64,000 nt of DNA. It comes from Taiwanofungus camphoratus. Taxonomy: Eukaryota; Basidiomycota; Agaricomycetes; Polyporales; Taiwanofungaceae. Numbering within the stretch: position 1 is the first letter of the stretch; each line of letters opens with the position of its first letter. The translations under genes and the position numbers were made by a program. The stretch lies in the NCBI GenBank assembly GCA_003999685.1, contig CP021229.1, forward strand, positions 1,054,001 to 1,118,000, read 5' to 3'. The notes below the pieces were generated by a model, which saw only the letters and a list, made by a program, of their open reading frames with translations, ran no database searches and had not been told where the DNA came from. Shown here piece after piece: positions 1 through 13,469 of the stretch.

Positions 1-3000
1 CAAGCCTACTAAGCTCCGCCTTTCGATTTCATGGGTTTGACGTGAAGTAAGACAAGGATTATGAATTAAGACAGCTGGGAATTTTCCAAAAGATGGTGGT
101 GAAAGGTGATCTTGTGCCTACAGTAACTATTACTCTCCTGACGCCCATACATCTGCAGGCCTCATATATCGTCACTACCGTCCCGTTTACTATTCTCCAT
201 CTTCACGATCTGCTCTTGCAGAGGCAGAACTGGAATACAAGGACAACCACATTTCCCACTCTGCATACGTAGCTTTTGAGCTCGAGCCCGACAGCGTGCA
301 GATGGGTACCACTCTGCGCACGCTTGTCAGCAGTGGACGGAACGTACGCCTTCTGGTCTGGACCACCACACCGTGGACGCTCACTGCGAACATGGTAAGT
401 CGTGTTGCGCTTCTGCAGAGTCAAACTCATGTTTAGATGTCAACTAGGCTATTGCTGTCAACCCTGACATGATGTACAAGGCGGTAGCTTCCAGTGACGA
501 TCCAGCTGCTCCGTTGGATATCTTCGCAGTGGACCGTGAGCGCGTATTGATGAATACACTTGTATTAGGCACAGTTCCAATGGCGGAATTCCAAGGTTAG
601 GTAATCGCTCTTATCTTGATCACGTTATTCATACCTTCACTCACCAGGATCTGACCTGGTTGGTGCGACATATCGTCCCATTTTCTCCTCACTTTTGGAT
701 AGCACCCAAGAGACAACTTCCTCTACATCCCTGCCCATCATCTCATCTTCTCATGTGACTCCAGACTCTGGCACGGGACTTGTACATTGTGCACCAGCTC
801 ATGGAGCAGAGGACTATGCCGTTTTTCGTGAGCTCGGGCTTTTGTCTTCCTCTTCCCCAGCAAACCTTCTGTGTCACGTTGACGGTCTTGGCCAATTCAC
901 GGAAGACGTTGTCGACATCGTTGGTAAAAAGGCCGCAGTGACACTTGTGGGTAAATATGTCCTTGGGGATGGAGGGAAGGCGATTGTCGCACTGCTTTCA
1001 GAGGCTGGTGCACTTAGATTGATGGAGAAGTATCGACACCGATACCCATACGATTGGAAGACGGACAAGCCTGTCATCGTTATGTAGGTTATTTTCTCCC
1101 TTATCTAGATGTCCTGCTTTTAACGATATCTGTTTTCGTATTGTTCACCGCTCACGCAGTGCGACGTCGCAGTGGTTCGCGAATTTAGAGAAGATTAAGG
1201 ACGATGCTATTACATCCCTAGGAGACGTTATATTCTACCCTCCCGCATGTTTGTTCCTTCTACTCCGATGCCTAGTTTGGTGGTTGACACATTGTTTTCC
1301 TGTGTTAAGCTCGCAATCGTCTCGAGTCCTTCATTCGCTCCCGCTCAGAATGGTGCATTTCCCGTCAACGTGTCTGGGGTGTGCCCATTCCTGCTCTCTA
1401 CCACATTCCCTCGGACCACGCAGTTCTCGACGGGGAAAGTTTAGCGCACATCATCAGCGTACTGCAGGAGAAAGGCGCCGCCTATTGGTGGGACGGGCCC
1501 GTCGATGAGTTTGTCCCGCCTGCACTACGGGAGGGCATGGACAGCGAACAGCTGAAAGAGACTTGGCGAAAGGGTACGGACACGATGGACGTATGGTTTG
1601 ATAGCGGAACCTCGTGGTCCATGCTAGATAAGCTTTATCAGCAACTCGGCGGAACTTCTAAGGAAGCTCAGAAACCGAAAGGCCGGCATTTTGGTGCAGA
1701 CGTGTGCTTAGAAGGGTCCGACCAACACCGCGGATGGTTCCAAAGCCAGCTGCTCACAGCAATTGGGTCTGCGCATACCGAGGAGCGGGAACGCACGAGC
1801 CCGTATGGTACAGTGATTACGCATGGGATGGTTCTCGACGAGGCTGGAAAGAAAATGAGCAAGTCTTTAGGGAACATAGTCAGTCCAATGACGGTGATCA
1901 ACGGCGGTCAGGTGTGTCATTAACCATGTCTTACTCACATTTAAGTATGAGACCGGCTGATGGCGATATATAAGAACAAGAAAAAAGATCCTGCTTACGG
2001 CGCAGAGGTGCTCCGCCTGTGGGCAGCCACGGTCGAGTTCACAAAAGACATGTCGATTGGCCCGACTGTGCTTTCTCAATGCGCAGAAAGTCTTCGGAAG
2101 ATCCGAAATTCTGCTCGATTCATTCTGGGTGTCCTGGAGGATCGGCGATGTCTAGACAAGTTGGAGCGCAGAGACTTCCGTCTGGTGCGTACTAAAAACT
2201 TTATGTCGTTACACCGTCTGACGAGGCCCAGGTTGAGCGCTTCATAATGAATGAACTGTACAAATTGGAGAACACTGCACTGCAAGGTTATGCGACATAT
2301 GACTTCCCCAGAGGTTTATAATACCTTTGTCCATCATGTCTTCTTTATCGCATGCTCATGCAATGTGACAGTTATCAATGCGCTTTCCAACTTTGCGAAC
2401 ATCACGCTCTCATCATTGTATCTCGATATCACTAAAGATTGCCTCTATGCCAATGCCAAAAGTAGTCTGGAGCGCCGAGTAATTGTTGCGGTGCTCAATC
2501 AGGCAAGGCTTCCTGTATTTCGAGATTTTTAAGAAGACCTGACGCTGGTTTAGGTTCTCACCACAATGACATCTGTCTTGGCTCCTGTCCTTCCACATCT
2601 CGCCGAAGAGATCCATGCGACGCTGCCTGATGCTGGAGAGACTTCTGTCTTTACGAAGAAATGGATACCATTGGTGCGTGCCGTCTGATGTCTATCTGTC
2701 GGCTTATCTCACACTTGCTGGTCTTGATGTACAGGATCCTGAATGGGAAGATCTGCAAGCCGAGACGGACATGAGTTACCTCCTCACAGTCCGTAGCAAG
2801 GTGCTGTCGGCACTGGAAGGCGCAAGACGAGACAAGTATGCATCGTGTTTATGCCCCCGTACATGGCTGACATACCCCCCTGGCTATACCAGATTGTTGA
2901 AGAGCTCTCTAGAAGCTGATGTCTTTCTCATCGTGCCGAACATCTCACAAGAGTCGAAATTTCTGGATTTGTTGCGTCGCGAAGGTATGAATCAATTTTT

Positions 3001-3327
3001 ATTGTCAGCAATTTGAATCGTCACGACTTCATTTACAGAATCCTTCCTCAAGACGTTGTTCATCGTCTCGGATGTGTGCTTGACCGAGGAAGGGTCGCTA
3101 GGAACAGAATCGCCGGCTTGGCTGTATTCTGAATCACTGTCGCTGCAAGGTACGTCGGTTCAAAATCAACTCACTGAGGCTTGACTGAACGGAACGCAGA
3201 CTGTGATGAAGAACTCCGCATCCACATTCGCCCTGCAGCCTTGCACAAATGTCCTCGCTGTTGGACGTACACGCGTCATGAGGAAGACACGCTGTGCAGG
3301 AGATGTTCTGATGTCCTTTCGCATTAG
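1..3327 (+). CDS. ISM1: Isoleucyl-tRNA synthetase, mitochondrial type (5' partial)
   Basis: Class I synthetase that charges tRNA-Ile. The window opens inside the N-terminal catalytic half, so the HIGH motif lies upstream. Exons read, in order: the editing domain ([12 protein letters not shown] near 360; [16 protein letters not shown] near 770), the return to the catalytic core ([16 protein letters not shown] near 1350-1390, [13 protein letters not shown] near 1590), and the KMSKS loop at about 1855. The anticodon-binding domain follows ([19 protein letters not shown]), then a C-terminal zinc knuckle with CPRCWTY and a second Cys pair near 3250-3310. The TAG stop is at 3325-3327. The zinc tail and overall order match bacterial and mitochondrial IleRS rather than the longer cytosolic enzyme. 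About ten short GT-AG introns interrupt it, and several exons are too short or spliced to appear as long open frames. The targeting peptide cannot be seen. Exact exon ends are inferred by eye. Confidence 0.9.
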
Positions 3328-3529
3328 ACATACAGTAATCCCCGTAATAATCGCATAATAGTGTATTTATCTACCGTCAACTGTTCATCTCTGCTCCTTT
3401 GGAAATTTGGTGTGACAAATGTGAGATTGCGACGCGACCTCTTTCACGGTCACCGCCTAGCCGCCGTTCGGCCTCCCACCCTCCAGCGCCTTCCGTCCTG
3501 CATTGGGATCACCTTGGCGTATCGACTGC
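3328..3529. promoter_or_regulatory. Intergenic gap between the two synthetase genes
   Basis: About 200 bases separate the IleRS stop from the first in-frame ATG of the prolyl-tRNA synthetase. The two genes point the same way, so this short gap must hold the terminator of one and the promoter of the other. No clear TATA box was seen. It is pyrimidine-rich towards the second gene. Confidence 0.4.
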
Positions 3530-6364
<2,835 letters not shown>

Positions 6365-7819
6365 GCGGTTTGGGGTGGTGACAGGCGGACGAGGCCTGGA
6401 TCTGGGAATGGTAATGCAGATGTTCGTCTAATACTGTACCGTGCTTTGCATAGAGAAATACGATGTACAGAAGCGTTTGCGGGGTGAAATGGATGCAACT
6501 CTCGTGCTGTTTGCTATACGTTATCTCCAGTTCATGTTCACCGATTTAACATTTAACAAAGTACTATGGTTTCACCAGCCGCTGTGCAAAATTTTCAGCG
6601 AATTGCGGAATAACTTGACAACAACATCACGCACTGATCTGGGAGTTTTAGCGATGCATGACCGAAGGCCCTGACCACAATTCTATCTACTAACGTACTA
6701 TGGCTTCACTGGAGGTGCAAAATGTTTGGCAGACCGTGAATAGCTCTTCAACCACTCAACGTTTTGACCTCGGAATTTCTCCAGGACCGGGGGAAAACTC
6801 CCAGCTAGATGACTGTCCAACTCGGAATTTTTTAATTGTGTAGAGGAGTGTTTGTGAGAACAATCCCGAGACGAAGAGTGCAGTCTGTAAGTGTGATGCA
6901 CACTATGTCACAGCCTGCCGATGCACGGCTTTGGCGGAGTGCAGCGCACCGTGGCAAGTCAAAACTCAAGAACCGGTGTGATTTCCTTAGTTGTCATACT
7001 CGAGCAATGTTCGTTGAAGAACCAAAGGTACTTGGCCCAAGTTACTTACTGAAATTCGGAGGAGGAACAGTGGGCAAGATCGGAGTAGATCTGCTCATCA
7101 TGGTCGGGATGATGATGATGATGATGAAATCAATTAGCGTGCTTTAGGCGCATAAGCATCATGGTCGGGAAATCGCCATGTCCGGGTCTCGCGACGGCAC
7201 ATTTACGTCTCGCAAGTTGGCCACGCTGTCTATTTTCACACCAAAAGTTGATGAACGTTTAGAATACTATTACATCTATGCCTTTGTTAAATTTTGTGAG
7301 GTTTCATGATGTTTGTGGTGCTCGGGATCGGATTTTGCACTTCCAGGCCGTTTTGCACTTCCCATGAAGCCATAGTATTGGAAAAATGAGGATAGGGACG
7401 TGTCAGAGCAGTACCGAGAACACAAGTGCATGTCGAACATGTCATGCCCCATTTCAAGACCGTGTTACAGTATATCGACGCACGGCAAACACTCGGCAGC
7501 TCAATCGCGAGTGGTTGCGCGAGTGGTTCCTTTTCCGAGCAATGTGGCTGTCGTTCATCACACTCACGCAATGTTCTGTTTTCTACAAAAGGGCCTTCAT
7601 TGTTTCACTCGAGGGAGGGTCTGAACGAAAGGCATGAAGTCTTGATGTACCGAGATTTCTAGGAAGAAATACAGGCAGGATCGGACTAGAGTTGCTCATC
7701 ACGGCCTTGAACGGTGCATCCATGTCTCGCAAGACGGCTACAGTTGAAGTCAACAGTCCAATAGAGGATGACTTTGTTGAGGTGCACAGCCTGTCCATTT
7801 GGGAAAAGGAGTCACGCCA
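6365..7819. other. Intergenic stretch with diverged repeats, no gene supported
   Basis: About 1.45 kb without a convincing gene. It holds three copies of a motif of about 30 bases containing ACTATGG and GTGCAAAA: two direct (6561-6592, 6695-6723) and one inverted (7350-7379). It also holds a degraded direct repeat: 7050-7230 resembles 7640-7745, both with a stretch like GATCGGA then CTGCTCATCA, followed by TCTCGCAAG. A short ATG trinucleotide run lies near 7110-7127. The open frames here are short and lack family features. Confidence 0.5.
6695..7379. repeat. Inverted repeat pair bounding a possible decayed small element
   Basis: The left copy near 6695 and the reverse complement of the right copy near 7379 share ACTATGGCTTCA, then a short variable part, then GTGCAAAA. 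A third copy, direct to the left one, lies at 6561. The arms are short (about 30 bases) and imperfect. No target-site duplication was recognised. It could be the remains of a short inverted-repeat (MITE-like) element or a local duplication. Confidence 0.35.
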
Positions 7820-7865
7820 TGGCAGGTGATGACGTCACAGACGCGCAGGTTGACTCTGAACGGCG

Positions 7866-8731
7866 ATGACGACGACGCGCTCTGCACTCATTCTCATCGC
7901 GGACGGGACTGAGGAGATGGAATTGTGAGCGACAGCGGCGATCTATCCGCGCACGCGCACTCACGCTCCCCGCACTCACACAGCACCATCGCCTACGACA
8001 CCCTCGTCCGCGCAGCCGTCGCGTGCACCTCTGCCTATGTCTCTGCAGACGACGACAGCGCCCAGGACACGACCAGCCCGCCCTTGGCCAGGGGCTCGCG
8101 CGGCATCAACATCCTGCCCGACACCTACTTCTCGCCCCAGGCGTCCACTCCCGTGCGTGCTCGCTGCTCCTCGACGACGCTGATCCCGCCACACTGTCTC
8201 GCCAGGACAACTTTGACCTGCTCGTCATCCCCGGCGGTGCACAGGGCGCCGACACCATCTCCAAAAACTCGCACGTGCAGCACCTCGTCCGCGCCTATCT
8301 CGACCACAACAAGCTCGTCGCCATGATCTGTGCCGGTGCCCTCGCCGCCCTCACCTCGCGCCTCCCCAGGCAGCCGCTGACCTCCCACCCGAGCGTGAAG
8401 CCCGTCCTCGACAAAGGTGCGCCCCTCCGCCCTTCCGCGGCCGGCTCTGACCCCGCCCAGACTTTGACTACTCCGAAGAGCCCATCGTCGTCTCCGGCAA
8501 GCTCGTCACCAGGTGCGTCCTCCGCTCGCCTCCCAACGACCTCGCTCACCCCACCGCACACGCGCATCCCAGCCGCGGGCCGGGTCAGTGCCGCATTTCG
8601 CTCCAGGACTGCCCGGCACTGACACCCCAGCAGGCACCGCCTTCCCCTTTGCCCTCACCCTCGTCGAGCTGCTCTGCGGCCCCCACAAGCGCGCAGACGT
8701 CGCGCGCCCCATGGTCTTCCCTTCGCTCTGA
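7866..8731 (+). CDS. DJ-1/PfpI family protein, intact copy
   Basis: Small flavodoxin-like protein of the DJ-1/PARK7 superfamily. Members act as glyoxalase or deglycase-type enzymes and in oxidative stress, usually in the cytosol or mitochondria. Exon 1 (7866-7924) gives the N-terminal strand and the conserved acidic loop IADGTEEMEF. Exon 2 (from 7984) gives TIAYDTLVRAAVACTSAYVS. Later exons give DNFDLLVIPGGAQGADTIS, the nucleophile elbow MICAGALAAL with the conserved Cys, then DYSEEPIVVSGKLVTS, RGPGTAFPFAL and the end RPMVFPSL. Five or so exons join cleanly at GT-AG sites; the last intron donor is GTCAGT. Predicted length is about 190 residues, normal for the family. A second, damaged copy lies at 16413. 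The precise substrate cannot be read from sequence. Confidence 0.9.
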
Positions 8732-9688
8732 GAGTGCGGCTCGGTGCAAATGAGGTGTTTAAATTTCAAGGAGCATAGGGTGTCTGCGAGAGATGCAGGG
8801 ATTCCTGAATATGTGTTTTGTGGTTGAATGGGGGAGAATGTCTGATGACGAGATCGGTGTACATTTCTAACATAGCCACAGCTAGTCAGCATTTCAACGT
8901 CAACTTCCGTTTACTCAGATTTCCGGTCCTTCACTGGCTTAGATCAGCTAAAGGCTGTCACGATGCACAACCTATACAGAATATAGATCCACGGACCATC
9001 ACACAGTAAGAAACATAGTGTCCTACAGCCAGGGGATTCGCAGAAAGAGATCGATTTTCTTGCTTTATTGAACTGGTATATAACTTGTTTGAAACATGTC
9101 AGTAATTGAACTAGCTATTGGCTTGGCATGTTTTCAGCTGTCAACAACCGAGTCTTACCCGGAACCGTAGTCTCCTCGGTCTTCCCCCCGCACCCTTCAC
9201 GTGATTCGATGCTGTTCGACGCGATGCAAACAGATGGCGAGGAAGACCGTGATCCAGAGCATGTACGGGTGTGTACCAATATGGTGGGTGTGGCGGCCTA
9301 CGCACCGGCAATGCAAATGTGGCCAAGAGGTACACCGTGTGCGCCCACCTCTCTCTGCCCTGAAGTCGGCTGGCAAACGCGTTCTGACGCCCCACGAAGG
9401 TCGGACCGCAACACACGGGTTCGTTCCGCTCTGTGCGCCCTGGTGGCATTAAGTCGTACAAGATACATTCAGATCAGCACAGGGGACAACCCTCAAATGC
9501 AGGCCCAGCCGATGCGCGGCCACATGTAAGAAACACACAGCAGGAAGTGCAAGAGTCCAAACCACACGACGCGGCAGCAAACGACGGGCAGCGCGCATGG
9601 CGCTGCAGACCCATTGGTACATAAGAGCGGTCTTGGAGCGCGACCTAGGTGAGGGTATGCGGACGGATCGTTCTTGGAGGAACCGCAT
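8732..9688. other. Spacer between DJ-1 and MYND fragment, copy 1
   Basis: About 950 bases, shared almost unchanged with the copy 2 spacer at 17288-18246. A 133-codon plus-strand open frame (9128-9529) is kept in both copies, but this follows from recent duplication and is not evidence of coding. An AT-rich patch with TGGTATATAACTTG lies near 9073. It probably carries the convergent 3' ends of the two genes. Confidence 0.4.
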
Positions 9689-10037
9689 CTATGCAGGCTT
9701 GCAGGCACGCTTGTGCTCGCCCCAGTGCGCCTTCTGGCAGCTGGTGTCGCAATACCTGCGAAGAAGGAGCAGGTTCAGTCGCACGAGCGCCCCGCCCACT
9801 GCACCCGCGGCGCACACACCTCGTCTGCCCACAGCCGCTGCACTTGCGGAGCACCGCGCTCGGATTCCCGCACCACGTGCACCGGTATATGGACACCCGG
9901 CTCGCGATGAGCGCGGGCGCACCGCAGCGCTGCGGGCCCAGTGCGTGGCCGTCGTCCAGCTGCATCTTCTCCAGCCACGCCGCGAGCTCGTCCTGCGCCT
10001 CGCCGGGGGACATGTCAGGGTCGCGCGCCGTCGGGCT
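9689..10037 (-). pseudogene. 3' fragment of the MYND zinc-finger gene
   Basis: On the minus strand this matches the last exons of the complete gene at 18247-20599. It has the stretch SPTARDPDMSPGEAQDELAA, the zinc-finger half with CTWCG and CSGC, a short intron, then CDTSCQKAHWGEHKRAC and a stop at 9689-9691. It starts abruptly at 10037, where homology to the full gene ends. There is therefore no promoter, no start codon and none of the N-terminal 500 or so residues. It is a by-product of the segmental duplication and should make no protein unless a new promoter lies in the repeats to its right. Confidence 0.85.
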
Positions 10038-10559
10038 TCCGTCACTACTGTGGGTGCCTGCACAACTGGAGCGGGGGCTGATGGCCAGGAGAGTGACCAG
10101 TATGGTATCGAATCTAGCAGATATGTGGGCGAATGATTCTATGTATATCGATGCTTGATAGAAAGCTCGTAGTAAGTCAAATTTGGACGAATAATTGAGA
10201 CCAGGTTCAGATTTGATTGGTGCCTTGCGGGCACCCAAGTCACATTTTGGATGCACGTTTACCTAGATATCATGGATGAGATGCACGAAACACCCATGAA
10301 CAGTGTCCAGCCAAGCATCAACTGACCTGACCACATTCGTCACTAAGCCTGTAGTGAACCGTCTTCGAAAATAATGTCCTGTATAGGAGAGGGACGTGAG
10401 AGGAGTGGACTGGTGGTGGCGTTGAGCCTGTGAAAGCGGAGTTCTGTGTCTTCAGGCAATCAGCACCACGCGCAAACCACACACCCGTCTTGCACTCTCC
10501 GCCCCGCTGGACATTGTCCAGTACCTCTGGCACACAAGTGGGATATCAGGTATGTCACT
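10038..10559. other. Unique sequence between duplication edge and left array
   Basis: About 520 bases directly right of the duplication breakpoint. No gene, repeat or RNA was recognised. It is less GC-rich than the array that follows. Confidence 0.4.
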
Positions 10560-11640
10560 TCTTCGTCAAAGACCGCTCACCGCTCGCCGCCAGGCCAGAA
10601 TCGAGAAATCGTCAAGGCGACGAAGCGATGTTTTGCCTGCTGTGATGTGGGGGGACAGCGCGCGCAAGGGGAATACCGGGTACGTCGCTTCTTCTCCATC
10701 CACGACTGCTGGCCACTCGCCGTGGGGCCGGAATGTCAGAAATCCTCAGCTGAACTTATCCAGTGGTAGGCCCTTCATCTGAGGACGACACTGCAAAAAC
10801 TGAGGGCCACTCGCTGCTCAACTGACCTCCAGAAACGTTCAAGATGATGTTGTTGGCTGCGAGGTCAGGGGACATTGGGGTGAGGGTGCAGCGCACCTTC
10901 AGTGTGCAAGGAGAACATCAGGTAAGCCGCTGCTTCATTCAGGACCGCTCGCCGCTCGCCGCTGGGCCGGAATCAAGAAACGTTCAAGGCAGTTCTGCCA
11001 GCAGCGAGGGGAGGGGAGAGCGCGCCTTCAGCGCGCATCGAGTAAGTCGTTTTGTTTCCATCCAGGACCGCTCGCCGCTCGCCGCGGGGCCGGAACCTCA
11101 GAATTCCTGGACTGAATTTCACTCAACCGTAGGCCTTTGGGGCACACCTCGAGCACCCACAGCACCTGAGGTCGACACTGCGAGACGTGATGGCCACTCG
11201 CTGCGGGGCCGAGCGTCAGAATCGTTCAAGGCGGTCTTGCCGACTGCGAGATGAGGTGACGGCGGGATGAGGGTGCAGCGTGCCTTTGGTGCGCAAGGAG
11301 CACATCAGGTAAGCTGCTGCTTCATTTGAGACTGCTCACTGCTCGCTGCAGAGCCGGAATCAAGAAAGTTCAAGGCCGTTCTGCCAGCTGCGAGGGGAGG
11401 GGAGAGCGTGCCTTTGGCGCACAAGGGGAACATCGAGTAAGTCACTTCTACATTCAGGACCGCTCGCCGCTCGCCGCGGGGCCAAAATCTCAGAAATCCT
11501 GGGCTGAGTTTACTCCACAATGGGCCCTCACAGCACCTCGAGGATCACACTGTCAGCATCGACGGCCACTCGCCGTGGGGCCTGACTCTAGAAATGTTCG
11601 AGACGGCTTTGCCTGCTGCAAGGTGAAGTGACATGGTGCG
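10560..11640 (-). repeat. GC-rich satellite-like array, left arm (inverted)
   Basis: Tandem modules of about 110 to 150 bases, each centred on a core like ACCGCTCGCCGCTCGCCG, found near 10570, 10700, 10945, 11065, 11195, 11333, 11456 and 11560. Three module types alternate, so a larger unit recurs about every 390 bases (10945 to 11333; 11065 to 11456). The modules are the reverse complement of those at 13470-15345, including their flanking text (GGAACCTCAGAATTCC, then GCACACCTCGAGCACCCA). Several modules are degraded, mainly by C-to-T and G-to-A changes at CpG. No coding function is supported. Confidence 0.88.
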
Positions 11641-13469
11641 CCCACTCATAATACTGACTCTGCTGCGTAGTGTGCCCTATGCGGCCATACCTGGTGGACT
11701 GTGCTCTTGCACTTAAGGGGATGATCGCTGATGGCACCCCCTCACGCCCCTCGCTGTGTCTTTTCAGGGCCTCCTTTATGCTATTTATCACCAGACTGCC
11801 TGCCTGGTCTCAGCAAATATCCTCAGCTGGGCCGCAGTCTATGCTCGAGACGGCTCATGCCCCGACTCCTGCTCGGCTGTGACCAGTCAGCAGCAGACCT
11901 GTCCCTGCAGGTCGCCCATGTGTGACTGTCTTTGCCTGGCCCAGCATGACGAGTATGCCCGGCACAGTAACTACGGTAACTACAGTAAGTACAGCGACTA
12001 TGGTAACCACGGCACAGTAAGTACGGCTGCTGCAGCCCCCTGACGTTCACAGCTGCACGCTAGGGGTGCGGAGCTGTGGATGTCAAAACTGTACATCAAC
12101 GGGCTACCATCACAGTTTCTGGAGGGAGAGCTGCTTGCGCTGCAGAATGGTGATGAGTTTTGGGCTTCAGTAGTGCTACTAGAATGTTGAAGTACATACC
12201 CTGCTAGTGAGATATAGAAATAAGGTGCGACGAGCAAACATAAGTCAGCTAGAGTTGAAGTGAGGGGGAGACCAACGGCAAAATTGACCTGGTCCTCCCA
12301 TACTTGTACCTCCCATTTGCAGGCTGCTAGCCGACTCAAGTTCATTTGCTATACGACAGCCAGTTCAAATCATTTTGCCGGGACATCTTCCACTCAAATA
12401 TCCGACGCGCTTGCGCAGACTTGACAACCGAAGATGTCTATTTTCGCTTACAGGCTCGGATAATATCAGCGTGAAACGTGCATCGCAACGCGAAGCAACT
12501 GCCCTCCCGCTGTGTGCTCTCTCTTTTTCAGATGAGAAATAGAGCAAGCTGCCCAGTAATCTACCAACACTGAATGTATGCAGAATAAAATCTGCATTGA
12601 AATGTGTGATACAACCCTTGTCTGGGGATGACAATGCAAGCTTCCCTCTGTCCTGCCCTTCATGCACTCGGCAAATGCACATGGACAACAGGAAGTTGTC
12701 CACAACGGAAATTGTGTGACAATATGCAGACAGGCATCTGCTCGGTTGTGCCTCGACTATACGGAGAAACTGCTGACACGCAAATGCTTTCTGTATTGTT
12801 GCTCATTCTGAGATTGTAAAAGACTGAAGTAGTACATAACGATTTGTACTGCTGCTTGCAACATAAGTAATATGATAGACATGGTCCAATTGGTGTCAAT
12901 TCACTGCTTTGTACAAGACATATCATTGTCTGCGAGGACATGCAAAAAAGTAAAATAAAAGTGCTACTGTGGTTGACTGCATGTTCGGTGCACGGAAGGT
13001 TCATTGTCAAGATAGATTGTGTCAATTTCTTCTCTCTGATTCTCTGTTGTAAAGCTCTCAACCCTAAAGACACCATTCTATCAGAACAGTGTACCAAAGT
13101 CTTCTGCCGTAAAAGTTGCCTATCGCTTGCGCAACAGCAGATTTTGCATCCGATGTGTTTTGACACCTGACCAATCAGTGTCTGCCATCGGCAGCCTCTC
13201 ATCAAGGCCCACCTTTAGACGTGCACATCAAAGACGCTCTTCCTTCTTTCCCCTCATACACTCAAAGACGGGCTGTTCTTCACCATGCAACACCTATCGT
13301 ATTTTGAGAGTTCAGTCTCACGGTGAGCAGTTCCACACTACTCACAAGCTGAAGGTGCATTGTTTGCTCATCTGGCCCCGTAGTAAAATGTTCAGACGTC
13401 ATGGGTGCTTACTGTGTGTGCCGAAAGCACAGGCTTCAATCTCATCCCATGCCGCCATTGCTGGGTGGA
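11641..13469. other. Single-copy centre between the two inverted arrays
   Basis: About 1.8 kb, less GC-rich than the arms. A small tandem stretch built on GTAACTAC and GTAAGTAC units lies at 11965-12030. The longest open frame is on the minus strand (about 180 codons, ATG near 13202, end 12660). It is Cys- and Ser-rich with no recognisable domain. No transposase, reverse transcriptase or helicase motif was found in any frame. If the arrays are element arms, this is where a cargo or a lost transposase gene would sit. Confidence 0.5.

Larger units (their letters stand above)
7820..10037 (+). repeat. Segmental duplication, copy 1
   Basis: This 2.2 kb stretch is repeated in direct orientation at 16404-18595 with few differences, by eye around 97 percent identical. 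It begins about 45 bases upstream of the DJ-1 ATG. It covers the DJ-1-like gene, the spacer, and the final exons of the MYND gene on the other strand. Homology stops abruptly at 10037 inside the MYND coding sequence. The left flank continues into the full DJ-1 promoter region, so this copy holds the original left breakpoint side. Confidence 0.92.

Noticed and set aside
9128-9529. 133-codon plus-strand open frame kept in both duplication copies (also 17686-18087)
   Set aside because: The copies are too recent for conservation to mean anything. The sequence has no domain features and lies at the convergent 3' ends of two genes.
11641-13469. Possible retroelement remains in the centre of the arrays
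   Set aside because: No reverse transcriptase, integrase or protease motif and no long direct terminal repeats could be found in any frame.
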